Notes: generated from the letters alone by a model not told the origin. Counted from the first letter of the stretch, positions 6,742 through 13,940 are shown. The stretch: DNA of 15,218 nucleotides from JBDREF01 sp043820045 (GCA_043820045.1 JBDREF010000365.1:1-15218), one strand, 5' to 3'. A program made the numbers and translations.

Positions 6742-6845
6742 TATTTCTTTTTCTTCTTGGCCTTCTTTGTTGCCTTCTTCTTCGCTGTTTTCTTCTTCGT
6801 TACTTTCTTCTTCGCTGCTTTTTTCTTTGCTTTTTTCTTTGCCAT
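6741..6845 (-). CDS. 34-residue lysine-rich basic peptide (histone-like protein or lysine leader peptide)
   Basis: Thirty-four codons, ATG to TAG, of which 22 encode lysine (14 AAG, 8 AAA); the rest are Ala, Thr, one Val and the Met. It opens MAKKKAKKKAAKKK and continues as KKK units separated by one or two small residues. That pattern resembles histone H1-like C-terminal tails and the short basic proteins I recall from planctomycete genomes, which would bind DNA or RNA electrostatically. Translation is strongly supported by a near-perfect Shine-Dalgarno sequence 6 nt upstream (6852-6861). A structured segment and an intrinsic terminator follow, then lysA on the same strand. The order of lysine-rich mini-gene, hairpin, terminator and lysine gene also fits a leader-peptide attenuator. 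Both readings are inference. The coding strand is almost pure purine, so slippage is possible on the A-runs. Confidence 0.8.
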   Translation of the reverse strand: MAKKKAKKKAAKKKVTKKKTAKKKATKKAKKKKK

Positions 6846-6851
6846 TGAGTG

Positions 6852-6861
6852 TCACCTCCTT
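6852..6861 (-). promoter_or_regulatory. Unusually strong ribosome-binding site of the lysine-rich gene
   Basis: AAGGAGGTGA on the minus strand matches the full anti-Shine-Dalgarno core, with 6 nt to the ATG at 6845. It is the strongest such site in the window and is the main evidence that the mini-gene is translated. Confidence 0.9.
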
Positions 6862-6903
6862 TTGGCTGACTAAACTCCATTTACTTTTTCGGTTAACATT
6901 ATG

Positions 6904-6933
6904 ATACTAACTCACACGAATAGAACTTACCAA
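6904..6933 (-). promoter_or_regulatory. Candidate promoter of the lysine-rich gene
   Basis: Minus strand: TTGGTA (6928-6933), an 18-bp spacer, TAGTAT (6904-6909). The predicted leader is about 50 nt. Directly upstream is an inverted repeat, ATACAAA (6938-6944) with TTTGTAT (6950-6956), which could be an operator. The surroundings are so AT-rich that chance matches are likely. Confidence 0.35.
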
Positions 6934-7179
6934 ACAAATACAAAAAAAGTTTGTATATATTTTTTATCGTCTAAAACTTTAAAAATACTTGATAAAAATT
7001 TCTCCTATTAACATTTTACGCGGCCTCGCAAATGTCTTACTATAACCTTCACAAGCAAAGAACGGAATCATGCGTCACTAGTTTTGTTGCGTATTGACAC
7101 TGTTCGTTGATTGCTGTTTTGCAGTTTCGTCTGTCGCATTTTCGTTTCAAGAGCGCACAGGTTGGTTGTTAGTTTTCTC

Positions 7180-7821
7180 ATGATGAAAAAGAAAATAGCA
7201 TTGTTTGGCGGCACGTTCGATCCGATCCATCTTGGTCACATTACCGTCGCAGCGCACGCAATCAAGCACATTGAAGCAGAGAGACTTGTCTTCATTCCTG
7301 CAAAACGCTCGCCGTTGAAAGGCTTTTCACCCAAGGCAAGTGATGACGATCGATTGAAGATGATCGCCCTTGCAATAGCAGGCGAGGAGAGTTTCGCAGT
7401 CAGCGATTATGAATTGAAGAAACCGGCTCCAAGCTACACCCTGGAGACTGTGAAGAGGCTTCAGGACAGTTACGGCCGCGGAACATCAGTCTATTGGCTG
7501 GTCGGGGCCGATGGTATCAGTGACCTGGTGTACTGGCATAAGATTGCCGAATTGATTGACGCGTGCCATTTGGCCGCCATGTACAGGGCCGGCTGCGAAC
7601 CTCCGGATTTCACCCGGTTTGAAGCCGTATGGGGTCGGCAGCGAGTCGAGAAACTTCAGCGAAACATCATCCAAACGCCTCTGGTTGATATAAGCAGCAC
7701 ACAAATACGGCACGCAATAGCCGCCAGCGGTGATACGACCAGCATGTTGCACCCCGCCGTTGCGGACTACATCAGCCGGCACGGCCTCTACCAATCAGAG
7801 GCCGCGGCGGACAATCAGTAG
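7180..7821 (+). CDS. nadD: Nicotinate-nucleotide adenylyltransferase
   Basis: Transfers AMP from ATP to nicotinate mononucleotide, giving deamido-NAD in NAD synthesis (cytoplasm). About 213 residues, typical for NadD. The nucleotidyltransferase signature GGTFDPIHLGH is at residues 10-20, with the ATP-binding HxGH at 17-20. AKRSPLKG, the WLVGADGISDLVYWHK segment and the C-terminal ISSTQIRHAI (the family's SSTxIR) complete the pattern. Two adjacent ATGs (7180, 7183) are possible and neither has a good Shine-Dalgarno sequence. A TTG at 7111 would add a 23-residue hydrophobic extension that the family lacks. It stands alone, 14 bp from the convergent hypB stop with no obvious terminator between, so the two transcripts may overlap at their 3' ends. 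Confidence 0.95.
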   Translation: MMKKKIALFGGTFDPIHLGHITVAAHAIKHIEAERLVFIPAKRSPLKGFSPKASDDDRLKMIALAIAGEESFAVSDYELKKPAPSYTLETVKRLQDSYGRGTSVYWLVGADGISDLVYWHKIAELIDACHLAAMYRAGCEPPDFTRFEAVWGRQRVEKLQRNIIQTPLVDISSTQIRHAIAASGDTTSMLHPAVADYISRHGLYQSEAAADNQ

Positions 7822-7835
7822 CACATGACTTTTCA

Positions 7836-8501
7836 TCATGCACCAGCTTCTTTGACCGACTTCAGCAGCCACTGGTACCAATCGGTCATGCCGTCGCCGG
7901 TTTTTGCCGATATCGGAAAAATTTCAATAGCTTTATTTAACCTGCGGGCATCAGCTTTGGCCCGTTCGATATCAAAATCCACATGGCCGCCGCAAAGCAG
8001 ATCAATTTTGTTTATGAGCAGGACTTTCGATTTGGCAAAAATGGCCGGGTATTTGATCGGCTTGTCGTCACCCTCCGCAACGGAGAGCACGACTATCTTG
8101 CCGCTCTCGCCCAGACCGAAAGCCGACGGACAAACAAGATTGCCTACGTTCTCAATTAGAACCAAATCCAACTCTTCGACGGGCAGCTCTTTTAATGCCT
8201 CCCCTACCTGGACCGCCGACAAATGACATGCACCATCGGTGTTTATCTGGATAACCGGCGCTCTGGTCGCCCTGATTCTCTCGGCGTCGATGTCGGTTTG
8301 GATATCACCCTCAATAACGCCTATCCTGATTTTGTCCTTCAGTTCGCTTATCGTTCTGGCCAGAATCGTGGTCTTGCCGGAACCAGGGGACGAAATCATA
8401 TTAAGGCACAATGTCTTTAGCTCAGCAAGAAACATGATATTCTCAAAAGCATGCTTTTCGTTTTCGCTGAGGATTTTCCTGCCGACGTCAATTCTTTCCA
8501 T
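7836..8501 (-). CDS. hypB: Hydrogenase nickel-insertion GTPase HypB
   Basis: SIMIBI-class GTPase that works with HypA to deliver Ni to the large subunit of [NiFe]-hydrogenase, 221 residues. The P-loop SSPGSGKTT is at 37-45, EGDIQTDIDA at 64-73, and the metal/GTP-switch site has Cys92-His93 in GACHLSA and Cys124 in NVGNLVCP. The guanine-specificity motif NKIDLL is present. The N-terminus MERIDVGRKILSENE lacks both the CxxCGC high-affinity Ni site and the His-rich stretch of some HypB proteins, so it is a core-only type that presumably depends on HypA or another chaperone for nickel. It is the last gene of the hyp operon, 4 bp after the hypA stop, with a weak ribosome-binding site that suggests translational coupling. 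Confidence 0.96.
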   Translation of the reverse strand: MERIDVGRKILSENEKHAFENIMFLAELKTLCLNMISSPGSGKTTILARTISELKDKIRIGVIEGDIQTDIDAERIRATRAPVIQINTDGACHLSAVQVGEALKELPVEELDLVLIENVGNLVCPSAFGLGESGKIVVLSVAEGDDKPIKYPAIFAKSKVLLINKIDLLCGGHVDFDIERAKADARRLNKAIEIFPISAKTGDGMTDWYQWLLKSVKEAGA

Positions 8502-8505
8502 ACTT

Positions 8506-8850
8506 TCAATCCGTTTGAAAATCTATCTCTTCCAAAAGCAGAGGAGCATCAGGCAACAGTTCAAAATCCTCGCTGCCGCACTTCGTACATTCCGGCCGTG
8601 AAAACTCCACCACAAAATCACACCCACAACTCTTGCACACAGCCTGGAGCGGCTTATGTTCTATATGCAGCTCAATACCTTCACACGGCGTACCTTCAGC
8701 AATCGCCTCAAAGGCGAAGCGAAGCACCTCGTCATTGACGGGATTAAGCGTACCGCAACTGATTCTTGCACCGACCGGCCTGGCATCCTGTTTCGCCGCC
8801 TCTTCGGATATTATCGTTAGCAGGCTCTGCGCGACCATCGTCTCGTGCAT
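8506..8850 (-). CDS. hypA: Hydrogenase nickel metallochaperone HypA
   Basis: 114-residue Ni/Zn protein that partners HypB in nickel insertion. The start at 8850 gives MHETMVAQSL: the family begins MHE, and His2 is part of the Ni site, so the ATG at 8856 two codons upstream is very unlikely. The structural zinc site is the pair CKSC and CTKC (about residues 72-96). The start overlaps the hypE stop by one base (TGATG), so translation is probably coupled to hypE; GAGG lies about 9 nt upstream. HypA is the fifth gene in the operon order F-C-D-E-A-B. All expected ligands are present and its length is normal (113-118 residues). Confidence 0.95.
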   Translation of the reverse strand: MHETMVAQSLLTIISEEAAKQDARPVGARISCGTLNPVNDEVLRFAFEAIAEGTPCEGIELHIEHKPLQAVCKSCGCDFVVEFSRPECTKCGSEDFELLPDAPLLLEEIDFQTD

Positions 8851-9872
8851 CAGCATATCCTCGGCAGCTCACGCCCGTACGGCATCTGCACGATTCTCTT
8901 TCCACCGATTCGCGTCCGAATCTCCACCAGCGGCACATCGCGGGTCTCGACGATTTCGCCTATTATCTTCGCCTCTTTTCCCAACTCATGGTTCCTGCAA
9001 ATGCCCAAGAACTTGTCGGCCGAGTCCGGTGAGACAATCGCGACAAATTTACCTTCATTGGCGATAGCCAACACGTCAAAGCCGAGCATGTCGGCCGCCG
9101 CCTGAACAGCGGGCCTGACCGGAATATCTATTTCGCGAATCTCCACGCTCAGACCGGTACTTCTCGATATTTCGTTAAGTGTCGCAGCCAACCCGCCGCG
9201 GGTCGGGTCCCGCATGAACTTTACGCCGCCGGCTTTCTCCAGCAGCTCACAGGTTATACCCGCCAGAGCCGCACAGTCGCTTTTCAGTTGTGACTGGAAT
9301 TTAATATCCTCCCGCTGAGATATGATGGTCATCCCGTGGTCGCCGATCGTGCCGTTGATGATGATTTTGTCCCCGGCCACAATCTTCTGGAAACCCAAAT
9401 CCACACCGGCCAATCTCACCCCAATTCCAGCGGTGTTTATGAAGATTCCATCGGCGGCCCCGGCCTCCACAGTCTTGGTATCGCCGGTAACAATATCTAC
9501 GCGGCTTTGCCGGGCGGTTTCGCCAATGCTGGCGAGAATCTTGTCCAATAGCTCTAATTCAAAGCCGTCCTCGATTATAAGCGACAGCGACAGAGCAACG
9601 GGCCTTGCTCCGGCCACGGCCAAGTCGTTGACCGTCCCACAAACAGCAAGTTTCCCGATATCTCCCCCTTCGAAAAACAACGGTTTGACCACGTAGCTGT
9701 CCGTCGTGAAACACAGCGAGCAGGAATCGACAGTCAGTTTTGCAGAATCGCCCAACTCGGCAAGAGTCTCATTCTTGAAACTTGGCAGAATATGGTGATG
9801 GATCAGATCATCCATCAGTTGGCCGCCGCCGCCGTGTGCAAGCAGGATTTTGTCACCCTTGGTTGTTGTCAT
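8850..9872 (-). CDS. hypE: Hydrogenase maturation protein HypE (carbamoyl dehydratase)
   Basis: 340-residue PurM/ThiL-like ATP-dependent enzyme. HypF carbamoylates its C-terminal cysteine, and HypE dehydrates the thiocarbamate to a thiocyanate, the source of the cyanide ligands of the active-site iron. The required C-terminal PRIC ending is intact (Cys340). N-terminal features are KILLAHGGGGQLMDDLI (residues 8-24), TTDSYVVKPLFFEGGDIGKLAVCGTVND and GDTKTVEAG; RDPTRGGLAATLNEI lies in the second half. The ATG at 9872 overlaps the hypD stop as ATGA, a coupled start, and the protein then begins MTTTKGDKILLAHG as expected. A longer reading upstream to 10028 runs entirely inside hypD and is rejected. 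Confidence 0.96.
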   Translation of the reverse strand: MTTTKGDKILLAHGGGGQLMDDLIHHHILPSFKNETLAELGDSAKLTVDSCSLCFTTDSYVVKPLFFEGGDIGKLAVCGTVNDLAVAGARPVALSLSLIIEDGFELELLDKILASIGETARQSRVDIVTGDTKTVEAGAADGIFINTAGIGVRLAGVDLGFQKIVAGDKIIINGTIGDHGMTIISQREDIKFQSQLKSDCAALAGITCELLEKAGGVKFMRDPTRGGLAATLNEISRSTGLSVEIREIDIPVRPAVQAAADMLGFDVLAIANEGKFVAIVSPDSADKFLGICRNHELGKEAKIIGEIVETRDVPLVEIRTRIGGKRIVQMPYGRELPRIC

Positions 9873-10987
9873 TTCTTGTGTCTTTTCTCTTGCCCATACT
9901 TGAACCAGGCCGAACAGGCCCCTTCGGAACTGACCATGCAGGGGCCTATCGGCTTCTGTGGCGTGCAGCCTTGGCCGAACAAAGCGCATTGCGGCGGGTC
10001 GATCAAACCACACAGAACCTCGCCACACCTACAGCCTGCTCGCTCTTCTCTCGGCGCCTCGCTTACTGCGAATCGCACGAAGGCATCGAACTGACGGTAT
10101 TTGTCTTTCAATCTGAGTGTGCTTTTCTCAATCTTACCCAAGCCCCGCCAGTAGCCATCCACCGGCTCAAAGCACTCATCAATTGCCTGCTGCGCAGCGG
10201 CATTGCCCTTCTCGGTTACGACCGCAGAATACATTGATTTTAGCTCAGGTTTACCATCTGAAATTTGCCGGCAGATCTCGCCGAGGCCTTCGATTATCTG
10301 CACCGGCTCGAAACCGGCAACCACACAGGGCCGGCCAAAGTCTTCCACGACCTCGGCAAAAGCGCCGTAGCCGATTATCACACTGACATGACCCGGACAG
10401 AGAAAGGCATCAATTTTGTCATTCTTCCCGCCCAACAATGCTCGCATTGCCGGCACCACAAGTTTGTGGCCGCTCAAAATGCAAAAATTGTCGATTGACT
10501 CTGCGGCCGCCTCCCTGACGACAACTGCGGTGGCCGGAGTAGTCGTTTCAAATCCAACTGCGACGAACACAACTGTTTTGTCGGGATTGTCCCTGGCTAA
10601 TTGAAGTGCGTCTTCGCTGCTCAAAACAACCTTGACATTGGCTTTTGCCTGCTTTGTTTCCAGCGATTCGTCCTTGCCCGGAACGCGAATCATGTCGCCA
10701 TAGGTGGCGATTATACAGTCTTCCCGGTCGGCCAACTGCAGGACAGTGTCGATATAGCCCTGGTCGGTGACGCAAACCGGGCAGCCAGGCCCGGACAAAA
10801 GCTTGAGGTTCCGGGGAAGAATCGATCTTATGCCGCTGCGGAAAATAGAAACCGTGTGAGTCCCGCAGACTTCCATTATGTTGACCTGGCGTCCCAAAGC
10901 CTCACAGGCGGTATTCACAAGATTCTGTGCTTTGTTAATTCTATCGAGCATAAGCTTCGTATCCGGCACGCTGTTTCGAACCCTCAT
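9869..10987 (-). CDS. hypD: Hydrogenase maturation iron-sulfur protein HypD
   Basis: Scaffold on which Fe(CN)2CO is assembled together with HypC; 372 residues with a [4Fe-4S] cluster. The active-site motifs are complete: CGTHT (Cys41), SGPGCPVCVT (Cys69, Cys72), VGFETTTPATA, CPGHVSVIIG and AGFEPVQI. The cluster region near the C-terminus is Cys-rich, running from AGCRCGEVLCGLIDPPQC through FGQGCTPQKPIGPC to SEGACSAWF. The ATG at 10987 overlaps the hypC stop (ATGA) and the stop overlaps the hypE start (ATGA), so C, D and E form a tightly coupled block, matching the stable HypC-D-E complex known in other bacteria. A tail of about 10 residues (YGQEKRHKK) extends beyond the last conserved block. 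Confidence 0.97.
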   Translation of the reverse strand: MRVRNSVPDTKLMLDRINKAQNLVNTACEALGRQVNIMEVCGTHTVSIFRSGIRSILPRNLKLLSGPGCPVCVTDQGYIDTVLQLADREDCIIATYGDMIRVPGKDESLETKQAKANVKVVLSSEDALQLARDNPDKTVVFVAVGFETTTPATAVVVREAAAESIDNFCILSGHKLVVPAMRALLGGKNDKIDAFLCPGHVSVIIGYGAFAEVVEDFGRPCVVAGFEPVQIIEGLGEICRQISDGKPELKSMYSAVVTEKGNAAAQQAIDECFEPVDGYWRGLGKIEKSTLRLKDKYRQFDAFVRFAVSEAPREERAGCRCGEVLCGLIDPPQCALFGQGCTPQKPIGPCMVSSEGACSAWFKYGQEKRHKK

Positions 10988-11226
10988 CCTGAAATCTTAT
11001 TAGGCGTATCCTCGAATTCGCTGATTTCCGCAATGAGCTGCCAGGTCTTCTTAGCTTCCTCTTCATCGACAAGCGAGATGGCAAACCCGGCGTGTATCAG
11101 TATCAAGTCGCCCAGCTTTGCCTCCGGCAGCAGCGTGGTCTTGGCCTTCCAGCGATTGCCCATCGCATCCACAACCGCCCTGTCTCCATCCAACTCCACT
11201 ATTCTTGCCGGTACAGCCAAACACAT
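10984..11226 (-). CDS. hypC: Hydrogenase assembly chaperone HypC/HupF
   Basis: 80-residue OB-fold chaperone that carries the iron centre between HypD and the hydrogenase large-subunit precursor. It begins MCLAVPARIVEL; Cys2, exposed after Met removal, is the essential iron ligand. GDLILIHAGFAISLVDEEEA is the conserved middle/C-terminal block. GAGG lies 9 nt upstream of the ATG. It sits 62 bp after hypF, the only sizeable gap inside the operon; that gap contains GGAACGA twice (in and near the ribosome-binding site) but no terminator. Its 3' end overlaps hypD. Only one hypC-type gene is present, so any hydrogenase-specific paralogue (such as HybG) would lie elsewhere. Confidence 0.96.
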   Translation of the reverse strand: MCLAVPARIVELDGDRAVVDAMGNRWKAKTTLLPEAKLGDLILIHAGFAISLVDEEEAKKTWQLIAEISEFEDTPNKISG

Positions 11227-11288
11227 AATTCGTTCCTCGTCGTTCGTTCCATATCATTGCAGGCGAAATGCAGCCCAGTGTATAAACG

Positions 11289-13598
11289 CTATCTGTCGCA
11301 CTCTGTGAGATTGGCGGCGATTGCCGCCTGGCCCACTGATATCCCGCCATCATTAGACGGGACACTTTGATTGAATAATACGGAAAAGCCGGTTTTTTTC
11401 AAGAGTTTAATCAGGCGATTCGTCAGATACCGGTTGCAGAATACTCCCCCGCTTAGTGCAACCGTGTTTATGGCCTTACGTTTTCCGGCCGCATTGGCCA
11501 TTCCGGCCAGGGCCGCCGCGACGGTGTTGTGGAACCTCGCCGAGACAAGGCCAACGTCCCGGCCCTTCTGAACATCGGCGATCAGTTGCTCCAGCATCAT
11601 GCGTAAGTCAAGCTGCAGTGGCATGCCGGGCGTGCCGATGAGTTCAAAATCGTAGCATTCTTCAACATTGTCTTCAATTACCGCCTCAAGGGCGATCGGC
11701 AGTTGTGCATCAAAATGGTTGTAGCTGCCCAGACCGAGCATCGCAGCAACAGCGTCGAAAACTCGGCCCAGGCTGGAAGTTTCCACGGTGTTGACCCGTT
11801 TGTCGATCTGTTCCAGAATGGTTGTTCGTTTGCTCTTGTCGGTCTCGATTCGATCAAGCAGCCACTCGAATTTGTCCGCGCCAAGATCGCTCGCACAGAA
11901 CTTACTCAGTAATCCCAGAACCGGCCTTATGGCTTCTTTGCCGGCCTTGTCTGCCCCGGGCAGTTGATGATAGGCCAAATGACCGAATCGCTCGAATTTC
12001 TCCAACGATGCAATCATGCACTCACAACCCCAAATAGCGCCGTCTGTGCCGTAGCCGGTGCCGTCGCAGACGATACCTATGACCGGCGTATTGACGCCGT
12101 GCTCGACCAGAACCGATGCGGTATGTGCCCAGTGATGCTGAACCTGGACAGCCCTTACGCCGGACAGTGAAAGAGCGTATCGCGTGGACAAGTAGCCGGG
12201 ATGCAGGTCGCAGGCAACAATCTTAGGCTCGACTTCGAATAGTCTGCCCAGATGCTCGATTGAATCGATATAGTGATGATAAACCTCGGAATCTTCGAGG
12301 TCGCCTATATGTTCGCTGCATAAGAGCTGATTGTGTTTCGCGAAGCAGAAAGTGTTCTTCAAATCAGCGCCTGCCGCAAATATATCCTCACGGCGATCCT
12401 TTTTCATGAAAATCGGCGTCGGGACGTACCCCCTGGCTCTCCTTAGAAGAACCGGCTTCTCGTCCACAAAATGCAGAATTGAATCGTCAACCTGCCTGTA
12501 GATTTCTCTGTCGTGCATCAGGAAAGCGTCGGCCACACAACCCAGTCGTTCCAGCGCCTTTTCGTTGTCACAGATCAACGGCTCATCGGAGATATTGCCG
12601 CTGGTCATCACGAGTACCTCGATATTCCGAGCAAAGAGCAGATGGTGCAGCGGAGCGTAACAGAGCATAAAACCGTAAGTCTTGACACCTGCGGCAACCG
12701 ATGGGGCTATCGGGCTGTCTGATTTCATGGGCAGAAGTACAATCGGGCTCTGAGGACTCCTCAAGACCTGCTCGGCCGATTCGCTCACGGCTGCATATTC
12801 TCGTACTTTCTCGATTGAAGTGGCCATCATGGCGAAAGGCTTATGGTCTCGTCTTTTGCGTTCTCGCAATCGCTCGACGGCCTCGCTATTGAGAGCATCA
12901 GCCGCAAGGTGAAATCCGCCGATTCCTTTTATGGCCAGAATCTTTCCAGTCAAAAGCAGCCTCGCCGCTTCAGCGACAGCCTCCTGCGTTTGTGTTTCTA
13001 TTATCTCGCCCTTGTTGTCGGTAAGCCTGATTTTCGGCCCGCACGCAGCGCATGCGACAGGCTGAGCATGAAAACGGCGGTCGGTTACGTCCGAGTATTG
13101 AGCAGCGCATTCATCGCACATCTCAAAAACCGACATCGTGGTATTGGGTCTGTCGTAAGGTATGTTCCTGACTATCGAATACCTCGGCCCACAATTTGTG
13201 CAGTTTATGAACGGATAGCCATAGCGAAAGTCCTCTTGGTCAGCCAATTCCGCAAGACAATCCCGGCAAGTGGCAATATCGGCCGTAACCTGCGAAAGCG
13301 GCGTCCCGTGCGAATCGCTCGCCCTGATGATAAATCCACCTTCATCCTCGACGAGCGGCATATCTACCGTACTACAGGTTTGTATTTCCGCCAGAGGTGG
13401 TTTGCCTCCGTCAGACTGCAATCGGGACAGGAATTCAGCTATTCTGTCTTCCTCGCCCTGCAATTCGACCGTCACACCCTTCGTATCGTTGTACACGGCG
13501 CCGGACAGTTCCAGCGATTGTGCTATCCTGTACACAGCCGGCCTAAAGCCAACGCCCTGCACGCGCCCCGTTATCAGTATTCTCTGTCTCTTAACCAA
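11289..13598 (-). CDS. hypF: Carbamoyltransferase HypF
   Basis: 769-residue enzyme that makes carbamoyl-adenylate from carbamoyl phosphate and ATP and passes the carbamoyl group to HypE, the first step of cyanide-ligand synthesis. Domains in order: acylphosphatase-like (about 1-92, GRVQGVGFRPAVYRIA at 11-26); a double zinc-finger region with four CxxC pairs (111/114, 133/136, 161/164, 183/186); a YrdC-like ATP-binding domain (about 200-385, GGFHLAADA, RKRRDHKPFA, MTSGNISDEPL); and a Kae1-like domain (about 400-769, VQHHWAHTASVL, DGTGYGTDGAIWG, LSGGVFCNRYLTNRL). All catalytic blocks look intact. The start is TTG: the upstream frame reaches a stop with no ATG, and the first acylphosphatase strand begins within ten residues. 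It has no clear Shine-Dalgarno sequence, so expression may be modest. First gene of the hyp operon. Confidence 0.96.
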   Translation of the reverse strand: MVKRQRILITGRVQGVGFRPAVYRIAQSLELSGAVYNDTKGVTVELQGEEDRIAEFLSRLQSDGGKPPLAEIQTCSTVDMPLVEDEGGFIIRASDSHGTPLSQVTADIATCRDCLAELADQEDFRYGYPFINCTNCGPRYSIVRNIPYDRPNTTMSVFEMCDECAAQYSDVTDRRFHAQPVACAACGPKIRLTDNKGEIIETQTQEAVAEAARLLLTGKILAIKGIGGFHLAADALNSEAVERLRERKRRDHKPFAMMATSIEKVREYAAVSESAEQVLRSPQSPIVLLPMKSDSPIAPSVAAGVKTYGFMLCYAPLHHLLFARNIEVLVMTSGNISDEPLICDNEKALERLGCVADAFLMHDREIYRQVDDSILHFVDEKPVLLRRARGYVPTPIFMKKDRREDIFAAGADLKNTFCFAKHNQLLCSEHIGDLEDSEVYHHYIDSIEHLGRLFEVEPKIVACDLHPGYLSTRYALSLSGVRAVQVQHHWAHTASVLVEHGVNTPVIGIVCDGTGYGTDGAIWGCECMIASLEKFERFGHLAYHQLPGADKAGKEAIRPVLGLLSKFCASDLGADKFEWLLDRIETDKSKRTTILEQIDKRVNTVETSSLGRVFDAVAAMLGLGSYNHFDAQLPIALEAVIEDNVEECYDFELIGTPGMPLQLDLRMMLEQLIADVQKGRDVGLVSARFHNTVAAALAGMANAAGKRKAINTVALSGGVFCNRYLTNRLIKLLKKTGFSVLFNQSVPSNDGGISVGQAAIAANLTECDR

Positions 13599-13665
13599 AA
13601 CTTTTTGTCTTCGCCCTCTCGCTGCTGTCCAAAGTGCCTATCCACGTCAGAGATATTTGACGGGC

Positions 13666-13694
13666 ATTATAATCTGCCGGCAGCCAAAATACAA
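13666..13694 (-). promoter_or_regulatory. Promoter of the hypFCDEAB operon
   Basis: Minus strand: TTGTAT (13689-13694), a 17-bp spacer, and a perfect TATAAT (13666-13671), giving a leader of about 60 nt to the hypF TTG. The spacer contains a perfect 10-bp palindrome, CTGCCGGCAG (13674-13683), a possible operator. No sigma54 element was noticed here. Confidence 0.6.
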
Positions 13695-13750
13695 TCGACC
13701 GCCGTGCAGTCCGGCATCCGGGTAAATGGACAAAAAGTTGGAGAATTTGT

Positions 13751-13779
13751 TTGCCAATGCCAGTTCTTTGTGCTAATAT
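13751..13779 (+). promoter_or_regulatory. Promoter of tRNA-Ala
   Basis: TTGCCA (13751-13756), a 17-bp spacer, TAATAT (13774-13779), ending 11 bp before the tRNA. It is divergent from the hyp promoter, with about 130 bp between the two predicted start sites. Confidence 0.55.
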
Positions 13780-13790
13780 TACCATACTTC

Positions 13791-13863
<73 letters not shown>

Positions 13864-13912
13864 TTCTACATGGTTTCTCGTAAGCCCTTATTTCCCAAAA
13901 GCTGCTGTCTGC

Positions 13913-13940
13913 TTGCTATCTGTGCAAAATCCAATATAAT
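13913..13940 (+). promoter_or_regulatory. Promoter of the PQQ-repeat protein gene with a dyad over its -10 box
   Basis: TTGCTA (13913-13918), a 16-bp spacer and a perfect TATAAT (13935-13940). The -10 box lies within the inverted repeat CCAAT-ATA-ATTGG (13931-13943), so a repressor bound there would block the promoter. The predicted leader is about 115 nt. Confidence 0.55.

Larger units (their letters stand above)
6846..7179. other. AT-rich intergenic region between divergent genes (lysine-rich gene and nadD)
   Basis: No gene is supported here. It contains the ribosome-binding site, candidate promoter and inverted repeat listed separately, plus several A- and T-runs (about 6940-7020). A lone TTGACA (7094-7099) faces nadD but has no good -10 box 16-18 bp downstream. 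Composition is much more AT-rich than the flanking genes, as expected of a divergent promoter region. Confidence 0.6.

Noticed and set aside
6741..6843. The pyrimidine-rich tract as a simple-sequence repeat rather than a gene
   Set aside because: The unit is not regular, the frame is kept from ATG to TAG, and a near-perfect ribosome-binding site precedes it.
6483..6900. L-box (lysine riboswitch) upstream of lysA
   Set aside because: I could not recognise the conserved L-box five-stem core; the structure present is a single long stem-loop plus a terminator.
7111..7182. NadD with a hydrophobic 23-residue N-terminal extension from a TTG
   Set aside because: NadD is cytoplasmic and starts within about ten residues of GGTFDPIHLGH; the ATG pair at 7180/7183 fits.
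8850..10028. HypE with a 52-residue N-terminal extension
   Set aside because: The extension is hypD sequence read in another frame; the ATGA-coupled start at 9872 gives the standard HypE N-terminus.
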